Part shown: positions 20,259 through 31,828 of the stretch, piece by piece | Layout: each line of letters starts with the position of its first letter | How positions within the stretch are numbered: position 1 is the stretch's first letter | Assembly: GCF_028769735.1 (NCBI RefSeq) | Contig: NC_088188.1 | Coordinates: 1,240,001-1,304,000, forward strand | Reading direction: 5' to 3' | Length of the DNA: 64,000 bases | Source: Zonotrichia leucophrys gambelii | Lineage: Eukaryota > Chordata > Aves > Passeriformes > Passerellidae | Position numbers and translations under genes: made by a program | Notes under the pieces: model-generated | Database searches by the model: none | The model's input: only the letters and a program-made list of their open reading frames with translations | What the model was told of the DNA's origin: nothing

Positions 20259-20843
20259 TGTCAGAACCCAGGACATCCCTCTGGCAACCCTGGAGGACTC
20301 GAGACCCTGCCAAGGGGCTCAGAAACCTTGGCACAGAGCCCAAGACCCTTGTGCCTTTGACCTTGACCCATGGAAAAAAATTGTCAAGCTTTATATGAAG
20401 AGTTACAAGCCAAGAGAGTTTAAGTAGAATAATAGTTTATCACAGGGTAAAAAAATAGATTTTTTGGGGTTTTTAGAATAGGAGTTCAGGGGGCAAGATG
20501 GAGGAATCTGGGCATGTCCAGCCTTTCTCCTTCTTCTTCTTGGTCTCCATTTTCTGCTGTGATGGTGACACTTCTGGATTGGTTTAGAGTAGAAGCTCAC
20601 TGTCTAACATAGGTCATAGGTATTGGGAAGTTATAGTAAATATTGTACACGTAGTTTTTAGTATAAAAAGATAACACGGCCTCTGAGGTGGCCAGTGTAC
20701 CTCAACCCGACCTGCTGGACAGACTTGTAGTGGGCTGGAGAAAGAATGGTATAGATAAGAAACAATAAACAATCTAGAGAATGAGAACAGAAGAATCCTG
20801 ACTCCTTCATTGACGCCTGGGCTGGGAAAAAGAAGCTTGTACA
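20259..20843 (+). mobile_element. LTR family A, copy 1
   Basis: It begins TGTCAGAACCCAGGACAT and aligns with 24814-25415 and, inverted and broken up, with 31545-33416. AATAAA is at about 20764. The 3' end is set at GTACA but homology with copy 2 continues slightly beyond. Confidence 0.75.
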
Positions 20844-20849
20844 TATCTC

Positions 20850-21207
20850 AGAGTCACTCTGAGCAGCAGAGATTCTGAGAACAACACTCTGTCACTGCTC
20901 TGACAAAGATGACAAATTCAGAAAGTCTCTCTTGGGGGTGGTCGCTCTGTTCTCAGTCCCTGCTGTGCTGGGGCAGCTGCTGCAGTCACAAGGTGCAAAC
21001 TCTCGGTGTTCCCAGGTCCCAGTAGATCCAAAAAAAGGGAAAGGAAAAACAGTCCAGGGAAAATTTGGACTGCTTAGCTAAACTAGCTAATGAGCAGAAG
21101 CAAAAAAGCAGGAGCAAAGCAGAAGCAAGAGCAAAAACAAAAGCAGCACCATGTACTACCCTGTCGGTGTGTTCCGCCAGCCGTGGGGGAGCGACTGATA
21201 GCAAAAC
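20850..21207 (+). mobile_element. Probable continuation of ERV sequence (family F)
   Basis: The sequence between LTRs A and E has the purine-rich AGCAGAAGCAA run and no match elsewhere in the window. I read it as the interrupted middle of element F, but that is inference. Confidence 0.4.
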
Positions 21208-21833
21208 TGTGAAAAGTGCATATTAGATGGCTCCACATAGATATTTACTGTATGTAATTTATTTTATTGGTTAGTAGTGCTGTATTAACATTTTAATAGT
21301 ATGGTAAATGTAGTTTTGTAGTTAAAAGGTAACTTTTGTAGTTAAAATAGGAACTATGTATGTGGGATATTTTTTAAAGAGAGGAATGAGGTACTTGCAC
21401 CAGATAGCAGCCACAGGACACCTGAATTTTTCAGAGAAAGAGAATTTATTGCTCCATTATCAGAAGAAATTAACTTCTTCCAGCCTCACTCAGCCCTGAA
21501 GATGGTGTCAGGATTCAGAGGAAGAAGCTGACACTGCCCAGACAGAATCCTGTGTCTGAATAGAATTTATGCATCATGGATGAGGTGAATGAATATGCAA
21601 CAGGCTGTTGCTTTTAAGGGTTAATCCTTTGTTAATGTGGGTCCTTTTTCGGGCTTATTTTGCCCAGAAAGAGGTACCCAGACTGCCCATAACTCTTTGT
21701 TCGTATTGTCTCATATTGTCCTAATCTCAATTGTTCAAATTTTTATTACTCTAATTATATCACTATTTTTATAACCATTTTATTACAATTAAACGTTTAA
21801 AATTTTAATAACAAGTGACTGGCATTTTTCACA
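21208..21833 (+). mobile_element. Solo LTR, family E, copy 1
   Basis: It begins TGTGAAAA and ends TTTTTCACA, an inverted terminal repeat. AAAAC at 21203-21207 and 21834-21838 fits a 5-bp duplication, although the right side is an AAAAC repeat. Aligns with 23288-23902. Confidence 0.85.
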
Positions 21834-21940
21834 AAAACAAAACAAAACATTCGCTCCTCAGAACCAGTCTTGAAGGCACAGAACATAATAAATAGAACAC
21901 ACAAATGGGGATAGAAGCATCACAACGTCACCCTAGGACA
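21834..21940 (+). mobile_element. Putative 3' end of LTR F
   Basis: Sequence after LTR E ending CTAGGACA, complementary to the TGTCCTGG start at 20084. No target duplication confirmed. Confidence 0.35.
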
Positions 21941-22756
21941 CCATGGCAGGGGGAGAAAGGAGTTCTGAGCTCTCCACATTATCTCCTGTCTCATCCTGGC
22001 AGCAGAGCCCACGGCCAGGTGCGGCCTCTGCCCAGCACTGACACACACAGGGGCATTTGTGGGGTTGGAAATGCAGGATCTTTATGTCCTTTCCAAGCCA
22101 AACCACCCTTGGATTAACCTGTGCCCAAAGCTTTAGAGGGATCAGGTCTCTGCTCACCCAGTGAAGGATCCAGTGCTGCATTTTCCCCCCAAATAAAAAG
22201 CATCAGTGACTGGAATAGCTCAAACAATTCCAGATCCCCTTCTGCAGAAGGGATGAGTCAGTGAAACATATGGCAGGGACAGATTTTTGCCACTTGAAAA
22301 TGTTTGTTCATTATTGTTCTTTCATGTGCTGCTTCAAATTCCCTTAAATCACAGTTTACAAGTTAATAAAGTCTTGTGAGATCCTCTTTTGATCTCCCAC
22401 ACAGGGGATTTGCAGGGAGACTTGCCATACCTGCCTGTTTGTCACCAGCAAGAAGTTTTTACCTTCCAGACAGGACTGCAGGCCCTGGGCAGTCCCTCCA
22501 AAGCCCCATTCCAAGCAGGCTGCTCTGCACGAGCATTCTGCACAATTATTGGAACACTCAGCGTTTCTGGGATCCCTTCCAGGCTCACCACCTCTCCTCC
22601 CACCTGTGGGCCATTATTTCCATGGAGCCTGCTGGATTCCCCCTTCAGCGGCACCAGGAGCCCCCAGCCTGGAGAAGTGCCCGGTGTCACCTCCCAGGGG
22701 TGGCTTTGGCCCCTGCAGGGTGGGCACAGGCCCAGGGGACAGCAGAGATGTGGGAG
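21941..22756. other. Intron sequence with a CR1 scrap
   Basis: A short sense CR1-like end lies near 22072-22113 (CCTTTCCAAGCCAAACCA). Otherwise nothing recognised. Confidence 0.5.
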
Positions 22757-23191
22757 TGTGCTCCTTGTTGGTGGAGTGACCAAACTATCCTTTGTCTCCT
22801 TAAAAAGGAAAAAAGCCCAGGAGTTTCTCTCCTCAATTGGGTAAAAAGACACCTCATAGGACGTGGAGGACTTCACCTCAAACTTAAGGATGGCTAATTG
22901 GACAGGAGCCAAAAAGTCCCACCTGAGCAATTCACTAGAAAAAGAGAACAAATGAACTAATTGCTTTTGTGAGGTGTTTTACCAAAAGCAAGAACCTCTT
23001 GCACCTGGCTTGGGTTTTTCTCTGTAAAGAGTTTTGTTATGTTGCATTTTATTAAAACTTTTCTGTTTCCAACACTACCACAGAAGCCATCCTGCTGATT
23101 TTATGCCTTCTAAGGTAGCTGAGCTGTCTTGAGTGTGATATATATCTCCAAAATCTTATAAGACCTGGCTCAAGGAGACCCTTATATCACA
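22757..23191 (+). mobile_element. Solo LTR, family H, plus strand
   Basis: TGTGCTCC to TATATCACA, homologous to the inverted copy at 12914-13340. ATTAAA near 23049. No clear duplication. Confidence 0.75.
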
Positions 23192-23287
23192 GAGAGGGGT
23201 GGCACAGCCAGGGGACAACCTTCCCTCAGGACACCCCTGCTCCTCAGGCTGTTCCCTCCTGGATTGCTGCACAACAAAAAAGCTGAG

Positions 23288-23902
23288 CATGAAAAATGCA
23301 TATTTTATGATTGGCTTTTCTCAAATATTAAAATGAATATTATATGTGTTATGTTAGAAAGTAATGCTGTATTAATTCTCTTAAGTAGTGTGTGAAATGT
23401 AGTTTCAGGTTATAACATAATGTTGAAATAGAAACTATGCTATGTAGGGTACTTTTTTAAAGAAAGGATTGGAATGAGATAGCAGCCACAGGACACCTAA
23501 ATCTTTCAGAGAAAGAGAATTTATTGCTCCATTATCAGAAGAAATGAACTTCTTCCTGCCTTGCTCAGCCCTGGAGATGCCGTCAGGATTCAGAGGAAGA
23601 AGCTGCCCAGAGAGAATCCTGTGCTTGAAAGGAATTTATGCATCATGGATGAGGTGTATGAATATGCAAAAGGCTGTTGTTTTTAAGGGTTAATCCTTTG
23701 TTAATGTGGGTCCCTTTTCGGGCTTATTTTGCCCAGAAATAGGTACCCGGACTGTCCATAACTCTTTGTTTTTATTGTCTCATATTGTCCTAATCCAAAT
23801 TGTCCGAATTTTTATTACTCTAATTATATCACTATTTTTATAACCATTTTATTATCATTAAACTTTTAAAAAATTAAAAATAAGTGATTGGCATTTTTCA
23901 CA
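23288..23902 (+). mobile_element. Solo LTR, family E, copy 2
   Basis: Aligned with copy 1. The start has decayed (CATGAAAA for TGTGAAAA) and the end is TTTTTCACA. CTGAG at 23283-23287 and 23903-23907 is an exact 5-bp duplication. Confidence 0.9.
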
Positions 23903-24813
23903 CTGAGCCTGTTGAATCAGCTGCTGCATAAACATGCAGAAGAAATCCCATTGTACTCCTGCTCTGTCATTTGACCTTTCAGAACACTTTAAAGACAATT
24001 TCATGCCCCAGAGAGGACTCAGAGCTGGTGTCTCACACAGGGACCTGCCTGTCCCTCCCTGTCCCTCCCCTCCTCCTCCCACCCCAGCCAACTCAACAAA
24101 GTCCACACAAGGTTTGCCACAGGCCACAGGCAAAGCAAATCAGAGCTGAACCAGGCAACCCCACAGAAAAACAGATATATTTTTAAAGGAATATTCCTAA
24201 GGCAGAAACTGCCTGTGTTTCTCGCCTGCTCAGTTCTTTAATTTCTCAACATCTTGGTGAAACAGAGGAAGGAGCTCTTCCCTTAGGTGCTCCCAAGGCT
24301 GCTGGGCTCAACCACTACACTGAATAAATCTTCCAGTCCAAAGTGATCCCCAGCATCTCCTGGTTTTGTACTTTTTGGGATTTGTTGGGTATTGTCCTGA
24401 TTTAAAATCAGAATAATTCTTTTGAAACTACTAAAATAATAATTAACGTGATTTTCCAGCAGCCCAACCTGAGTCACACCATTCCACTGTTACCCTTCTG
24501 AGCTTCAGTTAAATAATTCATGTCAGCTTCCTCAGATTTCAGGAATATCTGTACAAACCACCTGGAAATCGCCACATTGGGATAACCTGGGTGAGGCAAA
24601 GAGCTGGGCACTGAGCAAAGGGCACATCCACAGCCTGGCCCAGAGAGATCAATACAAACTTAATTCAGGAATTATCCAAGGAAAGACCATACATCTACCT
24701 CCTAAACAGAGCCTGAACTGCCACTATAAATTTTTAAAACTCTCGTTTTTATAAAGTATTTATAAATATTTCTGCTGGGAACAACAGGAGCAAAGAGAGC
24801 TGTGACCCAGGAA
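23903..24813. other. Intron sequence, no gene
   Basis: About 0.9 kb without recognisable elements. CCCTCCCTGTCCCTCCCCTC near 24051 is a C-rich run. Confidence 0.5.
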
Positions 24814-25415
24814 TGTGGGAACCCAGCACATCCCTCTGGCTGTCCAGGACAGCCAGGACTCTGCCAGGGGGCTCAGAGACCCTGGCACAGAGCACAAAGC
24901 ACCTGTGGGTTTGACTATGACCCATGGAGCAAATTACCAACCTTAGATGAAGATCAGCAAGCCACAACAGTTGAGGCAGAATAATAGTGAAGTTATCACA
25001 GGGTGGAAAAGTAGATTTTGGGGGTTTTGGTATGGGGGCTCAGGAGGCAAAATGGAGGGAAATGGGCATGTCCAGCCTTTCTCCTTCTTCTTTTTGGCCT
25101 CCATCTTCTGCTGTGATGGTGGCACTTACAGATTGGAAGCTCACTGTCTAATGTAGGTGATAGGTATTGGGAAGTAATTGTAAACATTGTACACGTAGTT
25201 TTTAGTATAAAGACATAACACTGCCCTGGGGCAGGCAGAGCGCCTGGAACTGTCCTGCTGGATGGACCTTGTCAGGGCAGGAGAAAGAATTTTATAGATA
25301 AGATACAATAAACAACCTTGAGATGGAGAAATGAAGAGTTCTGACTCCTTCTTCCATCCCTGGGCTGGGAAAACAGACTTTCTAACCTTTCTCAGGGTCA
25401 CTCTGACCAGCTGGA
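24814..25415 (+). mobile_element. LTR family A, copy 2
   Basis: It begins TGTGGGAACCCAGCACAT. AATAAA is near 25307 and the end lies near TTCTAACC or TTTCTCAGG. Boundaries are less sure at the 3' side. Confidence 0.75.
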
Positions 25416-25871
25416 GACCCTGGCACAGGAATGGTCAAGTCACACTGGAATCTGTACAGGATCAGGAGCTGTTTGTTCCCACGTGGCCCCACAGGGAATT
25501 TCTGCCCCTGCTGCCCCCAAAATGCAGGTGAAGGGCTGCACAGGGAGCTCAGCCCGAGGGAATCCCCCATGGCTGTGGAGCTGTGCCTGCCCCACAAGCT
25601 CAGAGTGAGACCTCAGCCCTTAGCACAATTCAAGGGCACAGAATTCCTTCTCTGCTGCCCACAGGACACAGCCAGAAGGGCTCAGTGCATCCCAACCCCC
25701 AGCAGGAGGGCAGGCACTGCCCTGATGTGCCAGCCCTGACTTCACCCCATGGCACCCAGCCTGGGGCAGGAGGGTCCTTGGGGACATTGGTGTCCCAGCT
25801 GAGCAGCCACTGACCCCAGCAAAGCCCTTAAACACACAGAGAATGTTCCTGCTAAGGAATGCCACTGGATT
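25416..25871. other. Intron sequence, no gene
   Basis: No element recognised. Confidence 0.45.
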
Positions 25872-26489
25872 TGTTATGGATACACATTATAATATTGGCT
25901 TTTCACAAGTGTTAAAATGGATTCTATATGTGTGATGTTAAAGTAATTTTGTTATGAAGATACAGCTTTTATTTCTGTTGTTAATTAGGCTTAGACCTGG
26001 TAGTGCAATAGCAGATATCAGTGTGCTTGTGTTAAAATGCCTGCTGGGATGGGATAACACCCAGTGAACACAGGGTGAGGAACACAGGATGGGGACACCT
26101 GTACAGATCTGCCAACCAGCAGCACTCACTGGCTGAAGACAGTGTGGGCTAGGGCCAAAGCTGAAGGTGATGATAAAAAAGGACTAAAACCACAACCAAG
26201 GAATACACATGTTCTAAAAAGGTGAACCCAAGGAGGAGCCAGGCTAAACAATTATTGGAATATGGAAACTAGTTTGGGGAAAAGTTTACTGTGCAAAAGG
26301 GTCTATGAATATGCAATGAGCGGATGTAATCAACAGGTATTTAAGGGGTATCCCCAAAGGTAACAAGGGATGCTCTTGGCTGAGTGCCAAGATGCACCTG
26401 GCCATAACCTTTGCTCTATGGTCCTTGTCTCCCGTTGTCCTTTATTAAACTTTTTACATTTTCACAGGAGAGTGAACGTGTTTTTCACA
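25872..26489 (+). mobile_element. Solo LTR, E-related
   Basis: It starts TGTTATGGATAC and ends TTTTTCACA. The first 70 bp and the end resemble family E, but the middle differs. GATT before and after is a possible short duplication. ATTAAA near 26444. Confidence 0.7.
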
Positions 26490-26499
26490 GATTTTTCAT

Positions 26500-26785
26500 G
26501 GAATCACATAATCCCAGAATGGTTTGGGTTACAAGGGACCTCAAAGCCCATCCAGTGCCACCCCTGCCATGACAGGGACACCTCCCACTGTCCCAGGTGC
26601 TCCCAGCCCTGTCCAGCCTGGCCTTGGGCACTGCCAGGGATCCAGGGGCAGCCCCAGCTGCTCTGGGCACCCTGTGCCAGGGCCTGCCCACCCTCACAGG
26701 GAACAATTCCTGATTCTCAATATCCCATCCATCCCTGCCCTCTGGCAGTGGGAGCCATTCCCTGTGATCCCTTGGAAATTGTCCC
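26500..26785 (-). mobile_element. CR1 LINE 3' fragment, antisense
   Basis: It starts GGAATCACATAATCCCAGAA and runs to the TGGCAGTGGGAGCC block. It abuts the end of the LTR at 26489. Confidence 0.85.
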
Positions 26786-27339
26786 TCTCACACAGAGCCA
26801 TGCTCAGAGGCTCAGGGTACAGGAACTCAGCAGGTTCAATAAGATAAGCAAGGCTCCAGTTTTCCCTGTTGTCTGCCATTCCCATTCCCACACAACAATT
26901 AAATTGCCACTCATTCATGAAGTGATACAGAACTAAAAATAGACCCAGTCCCCTCAGAAAATGAGGGTGAGTCAAAAACATCTCCATCAATCCACACACA
27001 GGAGGAATCAAACCATGGGAAATGCTGGGGTTTATAAATAACCAGTTAACACCACACTCTAGTGAAGGAATCCCAGAGAAACAAACAGAAAACAAATCCA
27101 TCACCCAGAGATCTTTGATGTGTTTTGCAGAAAGCTGCTGGGGAATACACTTGTAATTCTTCTCCAAGGAAAATATGACAGGGATAAGGATTCAGCATGG
27201 AAAAGCAGTGATTTATCTCGGGGAGGGAAATGTCCAAGCACAGCTGACACTGCACTGCTCAGTCTGCTTCCCAGGAGCTCTGGCACATGAGAGAAGGAGC
27301 CTCAGGGAGAGCTTCCTGTTTTCTACCTGAAAGGAGTTT
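26786..27339. other. Intron sequence, no gene
   Basis: Nothing recognised. Confidence 0.5.
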
Positions 27340-27827
27340 TGTCTTAGGTTGTAAGATGTGGCTGGGGGTGTGTTCTATCCCCATCTGTCAGAGCTGGGGC
27401 AGTTCTCTGCTGTCCTTGGGGCAGTTTTTTCTTTATCTCTCCCACAGCCAACCCTCCCTCCAGGAGATCTCTGCTGTCCATGGCCACTGAGTGTCCCTGC
27501 AGGGCTGATCCAATCCCAGCATCCCATGGGGAGATGCTCCGCCCAGGGGAGGAGCCAAGCATTCCTACCTGGATCCAATCTGAGCCTGGCACAGCACAGC
27601 AGCCTTTGCCCCCTGCATTGCCAGAGGAGCAGCTTTCTGCTGCCCTGCATGGCCAGAGGGAGCCCAGGCCCATCTGCAGCAGCCCTGGAGCTGCAGAGGA
27701 AAACTCCCCCCTTGTGCAGGATCCCTGCTGCAGCAGAGCCACAGCTGGCACTGCAGGAGGGCTGAGCCCCCATGGATGGGGCTGGGACACCCCCTGACAC
27801 ACAGGGGCAGGGACTGCTCTCACTCTG
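27340..27827 (+). mobile_element. LTR family B1, 3'-truncated
   Basis: It matches 5301 and 56251 from TGTCTTAGG to CTGCTCTCACTCTG, then stops. The 3' 200 bp of the LTR are absent and CR1 sequence follows. Confidence 0.85.
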
Positions 27828-27840
27828 CAGTGTGAGCAGT

Positions 27841-27985
27841 GAAGAGGCTCCAGGAGAGCTGGAGAGGGACTGGGGACAAGGGATGGAGGGACAGGACACA
27901 GGGAATGGCTCCCACTGCCAGAGGGCAGGGATGGATGGGGTGTTGAGAAAGAATTCCTGGTTGTGAGGGTGGGGAGGCCCAGAGG
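27841..27985 (+). mobile_element. CR1 LINE fragment, sense
   Basis: CTCCAGGAGAGCTGGAGAGG through GAGGGTGGGGAGGCCC, the CR1 text just before its tail. Both ends are truncated. Confidence 0.75.
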
Positions 27986-28767
27986 ACAGTGGGGACAGTG
28001 ACCATGCTGGGTGCTGGCCATGGTGGCCTGGCTGGAGCATGGTGTGTCATCCGTGAGGAGCACTGGCAGCTCCCATGGAAACCTGCATTTATGTGCTCAG
28101 AGCTTGGCCAAATTTTAACTGTTCAGACTGAAATCCACCAGCTCGAGCTCTGCAGTTAATGCAAAGAGACAACATCTAATGGTGTCAGGACATGTCTGCA
28201 AGGGGAACTTTGAATCTCTCAATGCATTGTGACGGAAGGAAATGGGGGAAAACTCTTCCCTAACTTTCATTCCACCCACTCCAGGCTTTTCAGCTAATAA
28301 CTTCATTTCTAAGCAACCCCTGCCTTAATTAGCCATAGATTTCCCATTTAGCAGCTTTGCCTTATCTTTGCTCCCCTCTCTCCTTTGAAAAGTAACTTCC
28401 AAAGTTAGGGGGAAAACACAATTACAGGGCAGCTGGGATAATTCAGAATGTACCAGCACAAAGGGCTGAACAATCAAACCCAGAAACAGCAGAAAAGGCA
28501 AAGAAAGAATAATTTCTCCTGTGAAGTTCTGAGAGACTTTATCTCTCCAAATTATTGCTTTTGTGGGAACAAACAACATGCACAGGCACATTCCCACATT
28601 CCCATCCCTCCTGTTCCCTCCCACCTGGCCATGTCCATCCACGTCCCCAAGGACACCAGTGGAGGAGGCCCCAAGCAGGAATGGGATGGAGAAGCTGCTC
28701 CCCAAACCCTGTGCTCCCTTTGCTTCCCTGGCACAAGGAATGCAGCAAGGGGGATGTCCTCCCAGAA
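27986..28767. other. Intron sequence, no gene
   Basis: No element recognised. Confidence 0.5.
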
Positions 28768-29177
28768 TGTCACTGTCATATTTTCTGAAAAATCCCTTTG
28801 CCAGGATTCTTCTCCCGGGAAGCTGAGAGCCTCAGAGAAAAATGAAAACAATAATTATCTGATTTCTTCTCCTGTGTTTGCTGCTTTGGAATGTGGTTTG
28901 GAGATTGTTTACCAACAGGTGATTGTTTCATTGGTTTCATGTGAGTTGTTTTTACTTGATGAGCAATCACAGCCAACTGTGTCAAGGCTCTGAGGAGTCA
29001 GAATTTTTCATGATCATTCTTGTTAAGCCTTCTGTCTGTATCCTTCTCTTTCTCTAGTATCGTTTTAGTATCCGAGTTTATTTAGTATATAGTAATATAT
29101 ATAATATATAGTTATATATAGTATATATATATATATTATAATTCCTGCTCCCATAAATGATATAAATAAATGATACA

Positions 29178-29274
29178 TACTATATATACTAAATATATAA
29201 ATAAATGATATATACTATATATACTACTATATATAGTAGTATGTATAGTATATATCATTTATTTAGTATGTTTA
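29178..29274. repeat. AT-rich palindrome
   Basis: Two arms of about 42 bp centred near 29231 pair at roughly nine in ten positions. The centre reads ACTACTATATATAGTAGT. Confidence 0.85.
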
Positions 29275-29357
29275 TGCCTCCTGAGCCCCCATCTGGCTGA
29301 GAGCACATCCCTGCAGAGCACAGAGCTCCAGAGAGGTTTGGTGCTATTGTGGAACAA
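29275..29357. repeat. 83-bp inserted copy of 33458-33540
   Basis: Same length and orientation as the copy at 33458-33540, with three mismatches. It sits in the LTR's AT tract, which resumes on both sides. Confidence 0.9.
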
Positions 29358-29515
29358 TTAATAGAATATGATATGACATGATATGACATGACATGACATA
29401 ACATAAAATAACATAACATAATATAGTATAATATAATAAATATAATTAATATAATATAATATAATATAATATAATATAATATAATATAATATAATATAAT
29501 ATAATATAATATGCC
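29358..29515. repeat. Pentanucleotide array, ATGAC to ATAAC to ATAAT
   Basis: The array shifts in steps from (A)TGAC-rich units through ATAAC to uniform ATAAT before the LTR tail. Confidence 0.93.
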
Positions 29516-29586
29516 TTCTGAGAACATGGAGTCAGATTCCTCATCTCTCACCTCATCCTGGGGACCATCAGAAACATCACCCATCA

Positions 29587-30930
29587 CCAGCTGGTGGGTG
29601 ACCATCCCATTCCATAACCCTCACACCCACCAGGCTGGATGCTTTTGGCATTTTTCATGGATATATTTACACAGAGATGGGTGTTGGATCCTAAATCAGC
29701 CCTGGAGTGCCACTCCAGGCTCTGGGAGTGCCACTGGCTCCTGTCACCACCCCAGCAGAGCTTCAGCATTGGGGTCACATGAAGGGGAGCTGGGAAACCA
29801 CACACAGAGGGGAACAAGGGGAGGGAGATCAGCTGCTTTTGGGATCCCTGGAACTCTGGAACACTTGATCTCTTGAGCCTTTGGAACTCTGGAACTCTTG
29901 ATCTCTGCAGTGGATGAGCATTCCAGGAAGAGGAAGATCTGGATTTTCACAGATCACATCTGGCCTGGGGTATGGGGTTGGTCCAAAGCAGTGACTGTGC
30001 CACCTCTGAGGCTCAGCAGGGTCACACCCAGAGCCAGGGGATGCAGAAACATTTCCAAGCCCAGGAACCAAACCCTGTGGCACATCCCTGGCAGAGGCAG
30101 CAGCCCTGGATGGACCCACCTAAGCATCCTGCTGGAAATCCCTGCCCAGCTCCACTCTGAACAACCGGGGAATTCTGGACACCTGCAGGGAGAACTCAAG
30201 GAGACTCCACGTCCTGCACTTGGAACAGGACAGGGAATTTCACTGCTGCACCTGTAGATTTCTTTCCTCTGTCCTGAGATCACAGAAAACCTCTCAGGGA
30301 GGATCAGAAGCAGCCAGATCAGGCCCAGTATCCATGGGCCAACTCCCTAAAATAAGATTTTCAAATGGACCTGCCCATCCCAGCCCACATCCATTCCAGC
30401 AGAGAATGGAACTTAGAGGACAGGGTTAGAACAAATATTAAAAACTTAATTATTTTTCTTCTTTGGCTCTCCTTTTATTCTGTTTTATCCTAATGGATGA
30501 TACACTTTGGACAGGTTCCTCTCTATCTTGTGCCAAACCAATAACAGAAATGTCCAAATTGCCCAGTGTCCCAATGTCCAACCTTCCCTAATTTAATTCC
30601 TTTTGTAATGGCAACTAAAAAGCCAAAGGAGAGTGGAATCAGAGGCACTCCACAACCCCTAACCTGCAGCAATAATGGCTAATAACCATATTTCTTCCTC
30701 AAGCAACATGAACAGTTGAACATCTGACACACTGAGTGGTCAGAATGAAGCAGCATTCCCATCCATGCAGAGCAGGGATTCTCCAGGAGGAGCATTCCCA
30801 CCCACTGCAGGGACTTTGCTCACCCTGCAGGCTTTTCCAAGGAAAAATCTCTGCTGTGCTTCTCCAACAAATGCAGCCCAACCTGCTCTAACCTGGCTGC
30901 AAAAGGGATTGATCTGGCCTCATCACCTGA
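29587..30930. other. Intron sequence, no gene
   Basis: About 1.3 kb. Two GGAACTCTGGAAC(A/T)CTTGATCTCT copies occur near 29851 and 29884. No gene. Confidence 0.5.
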
Positions 30931-31315
30931 TAAGATCCATCAGAAGCTTGGTGGGAGCCGCATTTCAGAGATGCCAATCCCAAAGCCCAGCATCCTTTTA
31001 TTGCCTGTCAGGACTCCTTAAGGGTTTTCCCTCACTCTGGACAGTGCCTGGGCTGCTCAGCTCTCCCCATTCAGCTCCTCTGGCAGAGCTTTATTGGAAG
31101 TCTTTGATCAGTAAAAGTAGAGCCTGAGCTTTAAAAGCCTCCAGCTTGTCACCAACCTTTGTTCTGAGACCTCAGGCACAGTTCAGGCCCTTGTGTGACC
31201 AAAAGGAATTTGGTAAGATCCATCAGAAACTTTATGAGAAGTGGCATTTCCAAGATGGCAATCCCAAAGCCCAGCATCCTTTTACCGCCTGTCAGGATTC
31301 CTTAAGGCTTATCCT
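30931..31315. repeat. Unclassified repeat: direct ends about 283 bp apart
   Basis: TAAGATCCATCAGAA followed by CCCAAAGCCCAGCATCCTTT occurs at 30931-31030 and 31214-31315. The piece between, with part of the first end, recurs inverted at 38330-38580. Possibly an LTR-like element, but I could not define termini. Confidence 0.6.
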
Positions 31316-31828
31316 TAATGATCCTCTGGAATGACAAATGCCCACATGCCCTTTGCTGGGAAAGCTGCATTTCCCTTCCCTGGGCACCAGGAGTGATACC
31401 TGAATTTCTGCAGCCACAGCACCCACAGCCACTGCAGCTTTGTCCTTTTAGTGCTCCCAGAAGTTAATTTTTTTAAAAAAGAGGAGCAGAGTGTTTTTAA
31501 ATACTCTGCTCTTGGGTTTTGTGTTGCTGAAATGGCTCCCAAGGTGTTAAAGTCTCTTTTTTTCCCAGCCCCATGCCCGCAGAAGGAGTAGAGATTCCTC
31601 AGCTCTGCTTTTCAAGGTTGTTTATTTTCTCTGATCTGTTCCATTCTCTCTCTGACCTGCTGAGATCTGTCCAGCAGGTCAGGTTGTGGCACAGTCCCTG
31701 CCCTTGGGGTGGTGTTGGCTTTTTATACTAGGAACTGTGTGTACTTTATTTACAATAATTTTCCAGTATCCATCACCTATGTTAGACAGTCTGTCTCTAC
31801 TCTAAACCAATCCAGAAGTGTCACCATC

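Larger units (their letters stand above)
28768..29586 (+). mobile_element. Solo LTR, family X2, disrupted by repeats and an 83-bp insert
   Basis: It begins TGTCACTGTCATATTTTC and ends near the GGGACCATCAG tail. The AT region is expanded (29060-29515) and includes a palindrome and an inserted 83-bp segment. The right end is approximate. Confidence 0.8.

Noticed and set aside
19388..20398. 336-residue plus-strand open frame
   Set aside because: It runs through LTR, primer-binding-site repeats, the antisense of a GALNT17 exon and another LTR. The open frame is a by-product of GC-rich antisense sequence.
19269..21940. A complete provirus
   Set aside because: The LTRs belong to different families, and there is no gag, pol or env similarity between them.
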